Assembly: GCA_003290165.1 (NCBI GenBank)
Contig: QNQO01000652.1
Coordinates: 496,001-560,000, forward strand
Source: Berberis thunbergii
Taxonomy: Eukaryota; Streptophyta; Magnoliopsida; Ranunculales; Berberidaceae
Length of the DNA: 64,000 nt
Direction: 5' to 3'
This document shows, one piece after another, positions 44,268 to 56,281 of the stretch. Every line of letters begins with the position of its first letter. The first letter of the stretch is position 1. The position numbers and the translations under genes are program-made. Below the pieces are notes generated by a model, which searched no databases, was not told where the DNA came from, and saw only the letters and a list, made by a program, of their open reading frames with translations.

Positions 44268-44970
44268 TCTTTTACTACGTTCCAACTTTTTGAAAAATAC
44301 TGCTCGAAAGACATCCCAATCAAGAGCATTTAGGTTCTCAAAAGATTTGAGAGTATTCTAGATCTATTCATCCCCTGGAATAGAAGTTAGAGAATAAATC
44401 TCCTTACCACTAATGCATGGTTGCAGAACTTCATGATTTGAGTTTGGATCAGAAGTGAAAATATTTTTTAAAATAGTTTTTGATGAGAGTAGTCACATTC
44501 TGTATTAGAAACCCATTGACCTAGACTTTTCTTGAGTTTTGACATAAAATTCTTTTTGCCCTTTGGCACTACAACAAAAATGTCTTTTCATTACGCTTAA
44601 AAAGTGTGATAACATACTATTTATTATGTTTCTAACCTCTAACTGCAAGTGTAGTAACAGGTACCATAATAAAATATCAATTTGTGCTTATATAAGATGC
44701 AATGACTATTCCACACCACCTACTTTATTTTTCACACCACCAATAAAAACTCAAAATTAAAAAATTTCTCTCTCCTCTCATCCCCGCTCTTCATTTTCTT
44801 TTTTTCCCTTATTCTTTTTTTCCCTTTTTTTCCTCCCTCCCTCTCTACTCCATTAGACACCGCCACCACCCCGCCATCCTCACTATTACCCCGTCACCAC
44901 CACCTTTATCCATATTTTCTCCATCAAACACCACCACCACCCCGCTACCTCTCTCACTCTCTGTCTTTGA
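44268..44970. other. Spacer; possible retroelement traces
   Basis: CACTACAACAAAAATGTC at 44571 resembles a second CACTA-type terminus but no partner end is seen. A CCACCACC low-complexity stretch lies at 44860-44950. No gene is seen. Confidence 0.4.
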
Positions 44971-44971
44971 A

Positions 44972-45510
44972 ACCATGGTACTGTTCCTGACTTTGGTTCA
45001 ACTTATATGCTCGATTGAGACCGATTCTCAAGCTCATCAAAACACAAAAAAATGTAGTACTTTGAGCTATCTAATAACACAATTTGAATAACTTGAAAAT
45101 ATTTTGAAATGAGGAAGTTATGGTCATTTTACTAAAGTCGCGCAAATTTATCTTGCAATGAAAACGTGATAGTGTCCCTGACTTTCGGCCAACTTATATG
45201 CTCGATTGAGATTGATTCTTAAGTTCATCAAAATACAAAAATTGAAGTACTCTGAGTTATCTAATAACAAAATTTGAATCATTTGAAAATATTTTGAAAT
45301 GAGAAAGTTATGGTCATTTCACTAAAATCACACAAATCTGTCCGAAAAAAGTATGTTTTGACCCATTATTTGCATTGGGTAATGTGAGGATTAGGTGAAA
45401 CTTCGCCTAATTTTCGTGTTTTGATGAGCTTAAAAATCGGTCTCGATCGAGCATATAAGTTGGCCGAAATTCAGAGACACTATCTCATTTTTATTGCGAG
45501 ACAAATTTGA
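44972..45510. repeat. Two direct and one inverted copy of a 190-bp repeat
   Basis: Copies at about 44972-45160 and 45170-45345 share TTATATGCTCGATTGAGA, GCTCATCAAAA or GTTCATCAAAA, CTATCTAATAACA and AATATTTTGAAATGAG. A third, shorter copy at about 45400-45510 lies in reverse orientation (TTTTGATGAGCTTAAAAATC, CGAGCATATAAGTTGGCC). Confidence 0.8.
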
Positions 45511-45806
45511 CTATTTTTTGAATGATTGGAGATGCTCTAAGGCTTGGAATTTAGGAATGTGGCATTTCATGCTATTATTTATTATTTATTTTAAAAAACC
45601 ACGCACCTAAAGCCATAGTGAAGATGGATAAATTTAATAATTTATCATTTTTTTCTTTGTCCATCCCATTGGAGATGATCTTACTCTTACAGGCTACTTT
45701 TCCACTAATATAGTTCTCTGCAGTGACGGAGCCAGGATTTTTGTTGAGGGGGGGGGGGAGTGATGTCATAATTAAATATAATAAATATAATACAAAAATT
45801 AGTTAC

Positions 45807-45858
<52 letters not shown>

Positions 45859-46062
45859 TTTTTATAAATTGAACAAGACATAAATGACTATACAAAACTT
45901 CATCTAATATAATAAAAGATTTTCATTCAAAAAAAAGGATGAAGACCACTTTGGATATACAAAAATAGAGTTCTATAATTTGAACTTTTACATATCTACA
46001 TCCATGAATACCAAAAAACTCTATCTCTCCCCTCCCCCTCCCCAATTAGAATTAAAAAAATA

Positions 46063-48441
46063 TTACAACTGGCTTTGACGCGCTTTCATACCCTGAAATC
46101 GTTTCATGATTGCTTCGTTGTCAATGCCATCAAAAACTTCCTTTTCAATATACGTAACTAAACAATCATTCATCCAATCATCTCCCATTCGATTTCGTAA
46201 CCGACTCTTCACTATATTCATAGCAGAAAATGCTCTCTCAACTGAAGCGGTGGCAACTGGTAGGATGAGTGACAATGTTATGAGTAAATAAACCAGGGGA
46301 TAGACAAATTCCTTCTTGGTCTCAACCATCTTCTTAGCTAAACCGCTGAGTCCATTGACATTTGAAAATTCATTGTTGGAACGCATATCAATAACATAAG
46401 TTTTCAATTGATCATGAAGTACCATAAGATCAACATTTGAAAAATCAGCTGGATAAAATTGAGCTAGCCGAATCAACCGTTGACTATCAAAAGCTGAAAA
46501 AGAATCACTTGGATTTAAGCATGCCATACAAAGAAGCAATTCGGTGTTCACCTCATCAAAGCGGTTATTTAGCTCTTGAAGTTGCATATCTATGCTGGTA
46601 TAGAATAATTCAACTCGATAATGATATAGGTTGGTTAATTTTTCAGTATTGCGTCGTGATCTTCCTCGTTGTATAAATGTATCATCCATCTCAAGAACAA
46701 CAATATCGTGTTTTGCACAAAATGAAGCAACATTGTCCACAAGTATATTCCATCCATCTTCCCTCATCATTTGCAATCGTTGTTTGGAGATTTTAACTAA
46801 GGTCATCGCATTGACAATATCTTGATCTTTTCTTTGTAATGCTAGTGACAAATCCCAGGTTATCGCCAATATATCCTTCATTAAGTGCAAATTGAAGATG
46901 AACTCAAAAGATTGCATAGAATCTAATAAAGCATATGCTTCTCCCTTTTGGTCTGAGTTTAAACCATGTTTCACAACAATTTGGAGCACATCAATCACTG
47001 AAGAAAAATTAAGAAGCAAACTTATTAAGGTTTTATAGTAAGACCCCCAACGTGTATCACCAGGTCGTTTGAGATTGGTTTCTTGATTCAACCCTTGACC
47101 ACTTGATAGTTCGCCACTATTGAGCTTTTCAAGAATTTTAACAGCTTGTTTGTCTCGAAAAATTTCCTGACGCTTGCATGAGGGTGCAACAATGTTCACC
47201 GCACTTGAAACCAAGTTGAAGAGTAAAGCAATCTGAGGATGATTCTTTGCAACATGTACAAGCGCTAACTGAAGCTGATGCGCAAAACAATGTACATTAA
47301 ATGCAAACTTATTTTCCTTGAGAATCAAAGATTTAAGTCCGTTAAATTCGCCTTGCATATTGCTCGCCCCATTATAACCTTGGCCACGTAACCTCGTTAT
47401 ATTCAACTTATGATCAGAAAACATTTTTACAAGTGCTGTCTTGAGTGAAATTGCCTTTGTTTCAGTAACATGCATAATTCCAAGGAAACGTTCAACTACA
47501 CATCCCTTCTTGTTCACATAGCGCAAGACAACAGCCATTTGCTCTTTAACTGATACATCACGAGACTCATCAATTAAAACGGCAAAGAATGCATCTCCAA
47601 GATCTTTGAGTATAGCAAGAGTGGTCTCACATGCAGCTACACGTGTAATATCTTTTTGAATATCAGGTGAAGTGAGTCTGTTGTTCTCTGGAGCATTTTT
47701 TAGAACCACGCTCTTGATCTCTTCATTGTGATTAGCTGTATATTGTAAAAGCTCCAAAAAATTTCCATGGTTAATTGAATTTATTGATTCATCATCACCA
47801 CGAAAAGCCAACCCTTGTCGCAGAAGAAACCGAATGCAATCAACTGAAGCTGATAAACGAACCCGATATTCCATTTTCTCTGCATCTGATTGTTTAGATA
47901 AAAATGATTGGATATGATGTTTTTGATTCATTAAACTTTGACTCTTCATATAAGCTTGAGTATGCAAACTATTAGGCTTTCCTACATGAGTTGTAAGTCT
48001 ATCTTTTTTTTTTCCAATTACTGAATCCTTCACCAACAAAACAATCACCACCCCCTTGTTCTCCGATTCCGACACTTCTAAAAAGATAGCAATGGAGACA
48101 AAAGGCAGCATCCTTTGTTATGCTATACTCCAGCCAACTCTTATACTCCGTAAACCAAGCTACATTAAAACGACGTAGCGTACCTCCTATTTTTTTTGTG
48201 GGAATGTGTAGTTTATTGGCTGACATGGACCCCTTTGCAAATAAGCTCTTCTAACAACGTCTTGATCATTCGGATGGTAATCAGAAATACGAATTCTTAT
48301 ACCAGGATCAGTTGGAAGATTTGATAGGTCAACCTCTAAATGACTTTTCTTTGAGATTGGTTCTGATAAATTATGATCATCTTTATTTTGTGCTGGAGGT
48401 GGTAAATCACTTACTGACTTTCTTTTTAAAAACTTATCCAT
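46063..48441 (-). pseudogene. hAT transposase (TTF zinc finger plus hAT dimerisation), two frameshifts
   Basis: This resembles plant ZMYM1-like/TTF-type transposases. The N-terminal piece (48187-48441) starts MDKFLKRKSVSDLPPPAQNK. The second piece (47999-48226) has the TTF finger region FNVAWFTEYKSWLEYSITKD with CLHC. The main 682-aa frame (46063-48111) carries the DUF4371/RNase H-like core (SVKEQMAVVLRYVNKKGC, RLRGQGYNGASNMQGEFNGL, CFAHQLQLALV, DTRWGSYYKTL). It ends in the hAT C-terminal dimerisation block (PVATASVERAFSAMNIVKSR, RMGDDWMNDCLVTYIE). Each of the two frame changes falls exactly in an A-run (8 A's near 48192-48199, 9 A's near 48004-48012). Apart from these the coding region is open. 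Confidence 0.9.
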
Positions 48442-48699
48442 AACTGAATTAAAACAAAGATTATATAAGAATGCATTCTATATATTTATATATTCTAAAA
48501 CTTTAAATGAATAAACTAAAACCATATTTTCATGTAATAAATCATACATATTTTCAAAATAACAAATCAATATACCTCTATTAATGAAGCACCACAATAG
48601 AAGTATCGCCACCAATAATAAAACGCCCAAAATTGAAGATTTTCAAAGCTGCAATTGACACACAAGCAGTTCAATGAGAAAATGAAGATGCTTTTTAAA

Positions 48700-49600
48700 A
48701 TATATCTATTCATCTAGACAAGCCAATGCCAACCATGCAACACTAAAATAAACCCTACCCAAACACTAAAATCAACAGACAACAGAATATGCCTTTTACA
48801 AGATACCCAATCATCCAAAAAAGCCAATTTCGTCCATGCAACACTAAAATAAACCCTACCCAGACATTAAAATCAAGAGAATATGCATTTTACAAGGTGC
48901 CCATTCATCCAAACCGGCCAATTTCATCAATACAACTTGCTGTGGGTCCTCAATTCCTTCCCTCTTGTTGCTTTTAAGCTTTATTCATTCCTCTCCTCCA
49001 ATGAGTTTTTTTTTAAGCTTTTCTTTTCTCTGTTTCACTTTTGCTTAATTACATTCATTTTTTGAAAGAGTGAAACAAGAAATCACCATTAAGTTAATAA
49101 GACAATCAAACAAATAAACAACAATGGAAGATATCAAAATAACAATTTCATTCACAAACAATCAAACAAATAAACAACAATGGAAGATATCAAAATAACA
49201 ACAAGAAATCACTTTTCGACTTCTCCTCCTGGACTGGAATCAAAATAATCAATGCTCATTATGCTCTCACAGAATGTAAAAATTATTGTATGAGCTACAT
49301 TTCATTCAACTCCTAATCTATCTATAAAATTATACAACCACAATCAAAGTGAGGTGCTGATGTCTCAGTACAAATCACTAGTTGAGGTGCTGATGTCTCA
49401 CTGAGATTGAAGATTGAAGAAACAAATCACTAATGAATGTGCAAATCAGTACTATCTATAAATCATTGCTGATGTACAAATCACTAATGAATGTACAAAT
49501 CAGTACTATCTATAAATCATTTGCTGATGTACAAATCCTTGCTGATGTACAAATCACTAATCTATCTATAAAATTATAACGAGACAGTCTCAGTACGTAA
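48700..49600. repeat. Internal tandem repeats of the hAT element
   Basis: Three repeat groups lie upstream of the transposase on its strand. About 110-bp duplicated units sharing CATGCAACACTAAAATAAAC lie at 48730-48910. A 45-bp direct repeat with GAAGATATCAAAATAACAA lies at 49100-49205. Repeated GATGTACAAATCACTAATG and CAGTACTATCTATAAATCA lie at 49380-49570. Subterminal repeats of this kind often bind hAT transposase; here that is inferred. Confidence 0.65.
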
Positions 49601-50160
49601 ACAAATCAGTTCATCAAAAGCTAAAACCCCAGTCCCCAGACATAAAAAAATCAACAAAACAATCAGATTGAAGTACCCTTGAAAGAGCAATCAGAGAGAG
49701 AGTGATAACAATGAATGGGGTTGAAACTTACCAAGGTTACAGTTTGTGCTCTGATAGTCTGATGGATTGATGAAACCCTCAATCTGAAATCGTCAGACAA
49801 GGGAAGGAGAATCAAAGGGTGTGGGGGTTTTGAAGCATTGTATTTGTATCATTGTTTGTATGGACCTCACTCACTCTCACAGTAAGGCTGTAACTTGTAA
49901 GTGCAACCTGCAACTTGGGTTTTAGTCTTCCATTTCTAGACTCTTGAATATGAATGAAGAAGGTGAAAAGGTGAAGAAAAAAGGGAGTTTTTCAGCATAT
50001 AAAAGGGTGAAGTGAAGAAAAGGTTAAAGACTTTTCAGCATAAAAAAAGGAGGAGAATCTGCAACCTAGATTTGGGGATATGTATAAAATTTTTTTTTTC
50101 TCTCAAAAGTCAGTGGGGGCAGGTGCCTCGCCCCCACGTGGCTCCGTCCCTGGTTCTCTG

Positions 50161-50762
50161 CTAGATGTTCACAGAAACAGTGGGCGCTAGTTGTTTTTTA
50201 AACGCAACACCTTTAGTGACGACTGACGAGATGCCCGATGAAGATTTTTCATATATTACCGAAAAAACCCTTAACAACGTGGCTGGTACACCACATTTTG
50301 AGATACAATAAATCGGGGTAAGTGTGACATTTAGTCTAGGGTTTTTGCAGAAACAAAAACTCCTCAACGTCTTCAAATAATTTTCCTCTTTCTCTTGGTG
50401 GGAAAAAGCCCGAATTCAAAACGGGCATTAGATCTCCAAGCTTAAGAACCCTAATTATAAGGTACTTCTCTCACCCTATCTCCTTCAGTTTCCAATCTCT
50501 GCAAACTAATCTGCACAAGCTCATACTTCTACCTACAAAGATTTCGAAACCAAATTGATCGCTTTTAGGGTTTTATTTCCATTTCTCGTTCATCATAGTT
50601 GTTTCACACCTCAATGTGATTCTTCCGAGCTCAATCGAACAATATCTCAATACCCATTTTCATACTATGCTTCAGTTTACTGATTGTTTGATTGAATTGA
50701 TGGTTTTGTTTCGCCTTTTCATGTTTGATTGCTAGGGTTTGCTTGTAAAACGTTAAGAAAAA
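50161..50762 (+). other. 5' flank and 5'UTR of the NUP35 locus
   Basis: Moderately GC-balanced sequence between the hAT element and the NUP35 start. No separate gene is seen. The hAT insertion lies about 600 bp upstream of the NUP35 ATG. Confidence 0.5.
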
Positions 50763-52536
50763 ATGAGCACCACAGTGCAGAGATCATTAAGAAGTGGAGG
50801 GAAGTCGCTGTTTTTTCAAGATTTGGCTTCACCCATTTCGACCCAGAGAGAGAAATTCACCAGCCCAAGTCAAGCTGCAGCTGTTTCGGCGCTATGGAGG
50901 GAAAATTTTGGCGGCACGGACCCTCTGCCGCCTCCTGTGTTTACATTGGAAGACCGGGTTGATTTCTCTCCGGAGTCTGGGATTATGGATTACCCTATGT
51001 CGTCTGTTTCGAAACGGAGATGAGAACTCCGGTTAGAGAATCATCATTTAGACGTGGAGGATTCAGTGATCCCGTTGAAGAGTATGTTTGAAGGAAGTTG
51101 TACGCCTTTTTTCGAAAATTGGTGGGCAAATGCAACAACAGAGTCTTTCTAGTTCGAACTGGTGGTCGACTGGAAAGAGTGGTGGTAGTGGTGAGCATGA
51201 TGAGAAGTGGAAGTGTTTGGGGTCGCCGGTCGAGGGGGTGGTTCAGCTCGGTGCCTTGATTACGCTTCCACTACCAAGAGAAGTTGCAAGGCCAGAATTG
51301 CAGAAGAATAGTTTACCTATTGGTAATCTCAACGAGGAAGAATGGGTTACGGTTTTCAGGTATGGCCCAGCATTAGTTTATTGGCTTATATTCAATTATT
51401 TTGATAATGTTTCTGTATTTTGATCTGTTTGTTGTTCTGGCCTGTGATATGCTGTTACAGTTGAAACTATTGGCCTCAGTATCACATGAAATATGTTTTG
51501 GAAGCAAACCAACTCTGCATATCTTGGTATATAATCATATGCTTTGATGACTTATTTGAATGGATGCACTTGAAAGGGCTACACTACATTGCATATTTAA
51601 AGAGGTACAATATAGCTTTATATATAAACTTAGAAGTTTAAATTCCTTAATTGTTAGGATCATCTTATGGAACATGCATTTAAAGGTTAAAATCTACTTG
51701 CCAACTAGACCAACTCTTCCCCACCCGGCTTAGCATGAGTGGTACTTGACCATTTCAAAACCGCCAGGTGACGTCTGGAACTTATGGTACTATGTTAGGA
51801 TTCGAAGTTATTGACAATTCAACTTTTAAACCAAATTTACTTACGTCCTCTATGTGGACAAAATGTGGTTTATCAGTTTTTGATTTTACATTTTGGGCCA
51901 GCTAACAAGTCTTACCTGGATTTTCCTTGCTGGTAATGATATAAAGGCTCCTATTGTTGTTTCATCATGTTGTGTTGCAGGAGGGTTTTTAAAATTGGGT
52001 TTCTAAAGTTCCTAATTTGAATTTCTAGGGTTCCTAATTTGCTCTCAAATTTATTTACTAAATAACTTATTCGTACTCTTTCAATTTAATTAGGAGTCTT
52101 TTAGTTTCCTTTTAAGATTAAACATTATTTTCTTTTAGGCATAGATTAGTAGTTTTTTTTTCCTTTATAGTAATACTTCAATTATAGTTTAGGAAGTGAT
52201 TCTGAATTCAATTTGGATCAGATTTATGGCAATTTATTTATTTTATTACCTATTTTGTTATAGCATGATTATTGGGGTTTTGCTAATTTTGGTAAAATTC
52301 TAATAATCACGAGTTTTAGCTATAAAGCTCGGCTCGTGGGCTGATTTTAGAGAACATTTGATTTTGATAATTTTAATTGAACATTAGAGTATTTCTCTGT
52401 GTTTTAGGCAATTCTTTTGTGTTCTTCCCTGTGGATTCTCTGTTAGAACTAGCCTGCAGGATAATCGATATTCTGCCCGGCGTCAGTTGGTATCAGAGCT
52501 TCAACATCTTCTTGGGTGAGATTTCATCAGTTTCTA

Positions 52537-52747
52537 TGTCTGGTGGTCGTGATCGTGGTCGTCGCGGGCAGGTTTCGAACGAGGAAGTCCTCACTGTGAT
52601 CGTAACATTAAGAATATGATGATTGAGGATTTACAGAGGCAAGTTGCAGAGTTAACGCGGCGTTTAATGGCGCAGAATTTCGGTAATCGTGAGATGGAAG
52701 ATCACGATTCTGATTTCAGTTTTGAAAACCCGTATCACAATCATGCT
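52537..52747 (+). pseudogene. gag-like N-terminal remnant of the LTR element
   Basis: MSGGRDRGRRG begins after the PBS. After a frame change the sequence continues IEDLQRQVAELTRRLMAQN, the coiled-coil start typical of Ty3-type gag in plants. The rest, to about 53000, is a Glu/Asp-rich repeat (EKLGEPVYDNEKLEKDV). No capsid or zinc knuckle is seen. Confidence 0.6.
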
Positions 52748-53019
52748 TGATTATGGGAGCATGGAGAGCATGTGTATGACGACGAGAAGCTTGGAGAGCC
52801 TGTGTATGACAATGAAAAGCTTGAGAAAGACGTGGTAGACGAAACTGAAGAGCTTGGAGAGCCTGTGTATGACACTGATGAAGAATTGGATATTGTTGAT
52901 GCAGATGGTTTGCAGAATGGAGATGTTGGAGTTGTTATTGAAGACGGTGAAGTGCACGAAGAACCTGATAGGGAGGAGGCGATCTTCCACATCGCTAATT
53001 CTGGATTTTGCTACGAGTA

Positions 53020-53600
53020 TCAACTAGTGGAACCCACGACCCCCTGTTTCTCTCTTCTGCCCCTGTTTTCGTATCTTTCTTCACCTCGCCACCGTCCAAC
53101 ATCCACACCGCCGAGCACCACCATCAGAAGCCACCACCTCCTCCTTCATGCTTCCCTCTATCTCGACCACCGCCTCTGTTCCACCTCACGACAGAGCCGC
53201 CACCACCTTGTTCCACCTGGCGACAGAGCTCCACCACCCCTGTTCTTCTCTCCGCCACCTCGTCTTCTTATCTGTTTTTTCTCTCTCGACCACCGTCCCA
53301 CTGGCCAAACAAACAACTCGCACAACCAGAGCAGCAGCAACAGGTAGCACCGCCCCTGTTTCTCTCCCTCTTTTGGTTCTCCCTTTCGTCCTTCTTTCTC
53401 TCTCGTTGTCTCCCTCTCATTTGTAGGTTCATTGGAGTCGGTCGAAGGAAGAAGACGCTTGCGGGGAGGGAAGAACCAGGATGAGGAAGCTCGCAGGGAT
53501 GAAGACGCAGGGAGGCGCGATTTTTCTGGCGAGATAAAACTGTTTTTCAAAATAGTTTGGATATTTGCACCCTGAGACTTATTCAAAGCCACCACAGTCC
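53020..53600 (+). other. Pro/Ser-rich low-complexity interior of the LTR element
   Basis: A CCACC-rich region with open frames in several phases. It parallels the stretch at 34040-34740 in order and wording, so it is transposon interior rather than a host gene. Confidence 0.55.
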
Positions 53601-54955
53601 ACTAGCATCCTTTTTTTGGGATTTGTGTCCGTGCAGAGATGAATTCCACATACACCAGTGCTGTGACGTCATCCACCATGATTTTCTAGTCCCTGCAGAC
53701 GTGAATTCAGATTTACCAGCTGAGGTGCAGCAACTAGCAGAGTTTTTTGACATGATACAAGAAGATCTTCCTCCTGGACTGCTCCTAGAGGATTCCGATG
53801 ACACTGTTGTGAACTCGAGAATGAGTTCTTTCCAACTCGGGGCGATTGTTGCAGGAAGGTTTCTAGGTTTCTAAATTTGGGTTCTTTCAATTTAATTAGG
53901 AGTCTTTTAGTTTCCTTTTAGGATTAAGCATTATTTTCTTTTAGGAATAGATTGCTTGTTAATTTTAGTAGTTTTTTTTTCCTTTATAGTAATACTTCAA
54001 TTATAGTTTAGGAAGTTATCCTTAATCCAATTTGGGCCAAATTTCTGGCAGTTTATTTCTTTTATTACGTATTTTGTTTTAGCATGATTATTGGAGTTTT
54101 GCTAATTTTGATAAATTCTAATAATTACGAGTTTTAGTATAAAGTTCAGCTTATGGGCTGATTTTAGAGAACCTTTGATTTTGATAATTTTAATTGAACA
54201 TTAGAGTATTTCTTTGTGTTTTGGGCAATTCTTTTGTGTTCTTCCCTGTGGATTATCTGTTAGAACTAGCCTACAGGATAATCACTATTCTGTTCGGCGT
54301 CATGTTGTTACCACCCGGTTTATTGTGTGGAGCATCCTATGCTCTGTTCAACTAGGTCCATTTTAGTACAATTTGGATGTTGTATAAGTTTATAAGCTAA
54401 AATACAAGGAATTGCAGAAGAAAGCAACAGTTGGGCTCTAGAAGAAGATAATTATTCAAAGGCTGTTCTTAATTTCATTCGGTTTCTATGGATGTTGGGG
54501 AAATAATCAGTCATTGCGGAAATTTAATGGGGCTTAAGTGTTTGATTTAATTAAACTTCCAAGGAAGCGAGGGAGGCTCTTGATGGGAACCTAACAAAAA
54601 CCTTCATCCATGCTGTTGTTTTCGCCAAATCGATGGAATGTATATATATATATATTTCTAAAAGTTAACTTGGGAGACAAAAAAAATCATGTATTGAGGA
54701 GCTGTTTTTGGTAATTTTATACTAAAGATCTTGGAAAATATTATTTTGTTTAGAATAGTTCTTGTATAGCTGTATTATTATCCCATTCTCTTATTTAAAT
54801 TGTAAGAAACATTGTAATGTTCCTTTATGCATCGTCAGATTTTCTCCTGGAGATACCAACTTAATGCTACGTGAGTTTGAAAAGTGTGGTACCATACTGA
54901 AACATGTTCCAGGTCTGAGAAATGCTAATTAGATGCATATTCTTTATCAGGTTAT

Positions 54956-55107
54956 TCTTCTCATCCCAAACTGAGAAACTATTTTTTGTTCAGTTATATT
55001 GTACTCGTTATGTTTTGTACTTCCATCTTATCAATTTTCTTCCTGCTTACATACTGATTTCTGTTTTACTATAAATATATTTGGTTTATTATTATTATTA
55101 TTATTAT

Positions 55108-55181
<74 letters not shown>

Positions 55182-56029
55182 TGGATATGCATTTAGTTAT
55201 GCTTATAATAAGGAAAGAAGCTGTGAAGGAAAGTATGAAATGTATAATTAAAAACCATAGTAACTTGATGTTAGGCATTAACCCTGGAGGTGCCGTTTAA
55301 TTTAACAATTGTACTCCTAAAACAAAGTGAATGAAGTTCATAGCATTTTAGAATGGATAAGGCTATGCAGATCAACATTTTTGTTTTCTTCCAATTTTTG
55401 GTGTGCATGTGAGTGTTTGTCTAGAGATAGCTAACAAGGTGGAAATTCTTACCCACAAAAGTCAATGGCATTTAGCACTCTGTATCACCTGAATCCTAAC
55501 ATCAGCTGCTTGAAGTCCAGTGCTTCAAAGACAAAACTCGGTGCTGTGATTATGTCTAGCGTTAGCTACTTGTGATGCATCAGGCAGAACTAATATGCTT
55601 ATCGCCTAAGTTGAGAGGCTTGAGACCTTTATGTTGGTTGTCGGAGTTTATGGCCATATAAAATGATTACTAACTTAAACAGGAAATAAGCTTCCTGAGA
55701 TTGACCTTGACATGTCCTTAATTCTTCCTTTTTTGTTAGGGGCCGTTAGAACACTTGGATGCAAGACCGCATCTACAACTATCCATTTACTTCACAGAAC
55801 TTCCCTTCATTTTAACTGATCCCTTCCTTATCATTAGTCCTTCTCCAACAAGTTTCTACTTGTAATAATTCAATGAGTTATGTGAAAATTTTGTTATCTT
55901 ATTGTCTTCTTGTTGGCTTGATTTTTTTAGGAAGTTTTAAAAATAGGATCTCACTGTTGAAGAATCTTGATCTAATCCACCAAAGAATTAGCTTTGAGAT
56001 GTCGTTAATTTGTTTTACTTCTTATGCAT
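54956..56029 (+). other. NUP35 intron region; one expected exon missing
   Basis: It contains a (TTA)n/(ATT)n microsatellite at about 55087-55181. The NUP35 exon that should lie here is not visible. Nothing else is recognised. Confidence 0.5.
55087..55181. repeat. (ATT)n microsatellite
   Basis: About 30 ATT/TTA units with a few TTTA interruptions. Confidence 0.95.
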
Positions 56030-56281
56030 AATAGTTTTGATGCTCACAAACCTTTGGATCCAGCCCTACGTCAAGCTATGAATGCGGGACATGCTAACCG
56101 GGGTTTCATGACTTTGTTCCCTCCCCCCAGTAGGAACACAGAACTGACACCGTCATTTGCATCTCCTCATCCCTATTATTATATTCAAAACAATCAGGCT
56201 ACACAACATCCATCTGGTGTAATAGCTTCTCCAGCAAAATCCATGGTGTCTAAAATTGCAGATTTGATGTTTGGCATTTGA

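Larger units (their letters stand above)
45721..50152 (-). mobile_element. hAT transposon with near-complete transposase
   Basis: The left end is CAGTGACGGAGCCAGGATT; the right end read inward is CAGGGACGGAGCCACGTG. The perfect 8-bp duplication GTTCTCTG flanks it (45713-45720 and 50153-50160). The 4,432-bp element carries a minus-strand transposase (46063-48441), an AT/T-run at 45811-45863, and repeat-rich sequence at 48.7-49.6 kb. Superfamily assignment rests on TIR, TSD length and the hAT dimerisation domain. Confidence 0.93.
51973..54302 (+). mobile_element. Small non-autonomous LTR retrotransposon in a NUP35 intron
   Basis: The left LTR is 51973-52485 (513 bp) and the right LTR 53847-54302 (456 bp). 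Both begin TGTTGCAGGA and end GGCGTCA, with long shared blocks such as AGGAGTCTTTTAGTTTCC and GATTTTAGAGAACATTTGAT (CCTTTG in the right copy). A 5-bp duplication TGTTG flanks it (51968-51972 and 54303-54307). A primer-binding site for initiator Met tRNA, TGGTATCAGAGC, lies at 52488-52499. The 1.36-kb interior has no protease, RT or integrase, so it depends on another element. LTRs differ by deletions and many substitutions, so the insertion is not recent. Confidence 0.93.
50763..56281 (+). pseudogene. NUP35: Nucleoporin NUP35, disrupted
   Basis: NUP35 (Nup53-like, MPPN/RRM-type fold) is part of the inner ring of the nuclear pore. Exon 1 starts at 50763 with MSTTVQRSLRSGGKSLFFQD, LASPISTQ, AAAVSALWRENFGGTDPLPP, FTLEDR and FSPESGIMDYP, all family hallmarks. 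It then loses frame near 51010 and again near 51075, recovers QMQQQSLSSSNWWSTGKSGG, GSPVEGVVQLGALITLPLPR, EVARPEL and NEEEWVTVF, and ends FR|gtatgg. The RRM-like exon 54839-54955 reads FSPGDTNLMLREFEKCGTIL, KHVPG, then NAN-stop-MHILYQ: TAG stands where TGG (Trp) is expected. The following exon (DAQKALNKHG-type) is not found. The last exon, 56030-56281, encodes RGFMTLFPPPSRNTELTPSF and SMVSKIADLMFGI-stop. A 2.33-kb LTR element sits in the first intron. Confidence 0.88.

Noticed and set aside
44571..44600. Second CACTA terminus (CACTACAACAAAAATGTC)
   Set aside because: No partner inverted end or 3-bp duplication was found within the window. It may be a lone decayed end.
45523..45690. MITE bounded by TTGGAGATGCTCTAAG and TTGGAGATGATCTTAC
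   Set aside because: The two motifs are in the same orientation, not inverted, so they do not form one element. They may be two separate right ends.
52741..53023. Ser- and Thr-rich minus-strand frames
   Set aside because: Antisense shadow of the Glu-rich gag-like tail.
53158..53595. 145-aa minus-strand frame
   Set aside because: Antisense of the low-complexity interior of the LTR element; charged repeats only.
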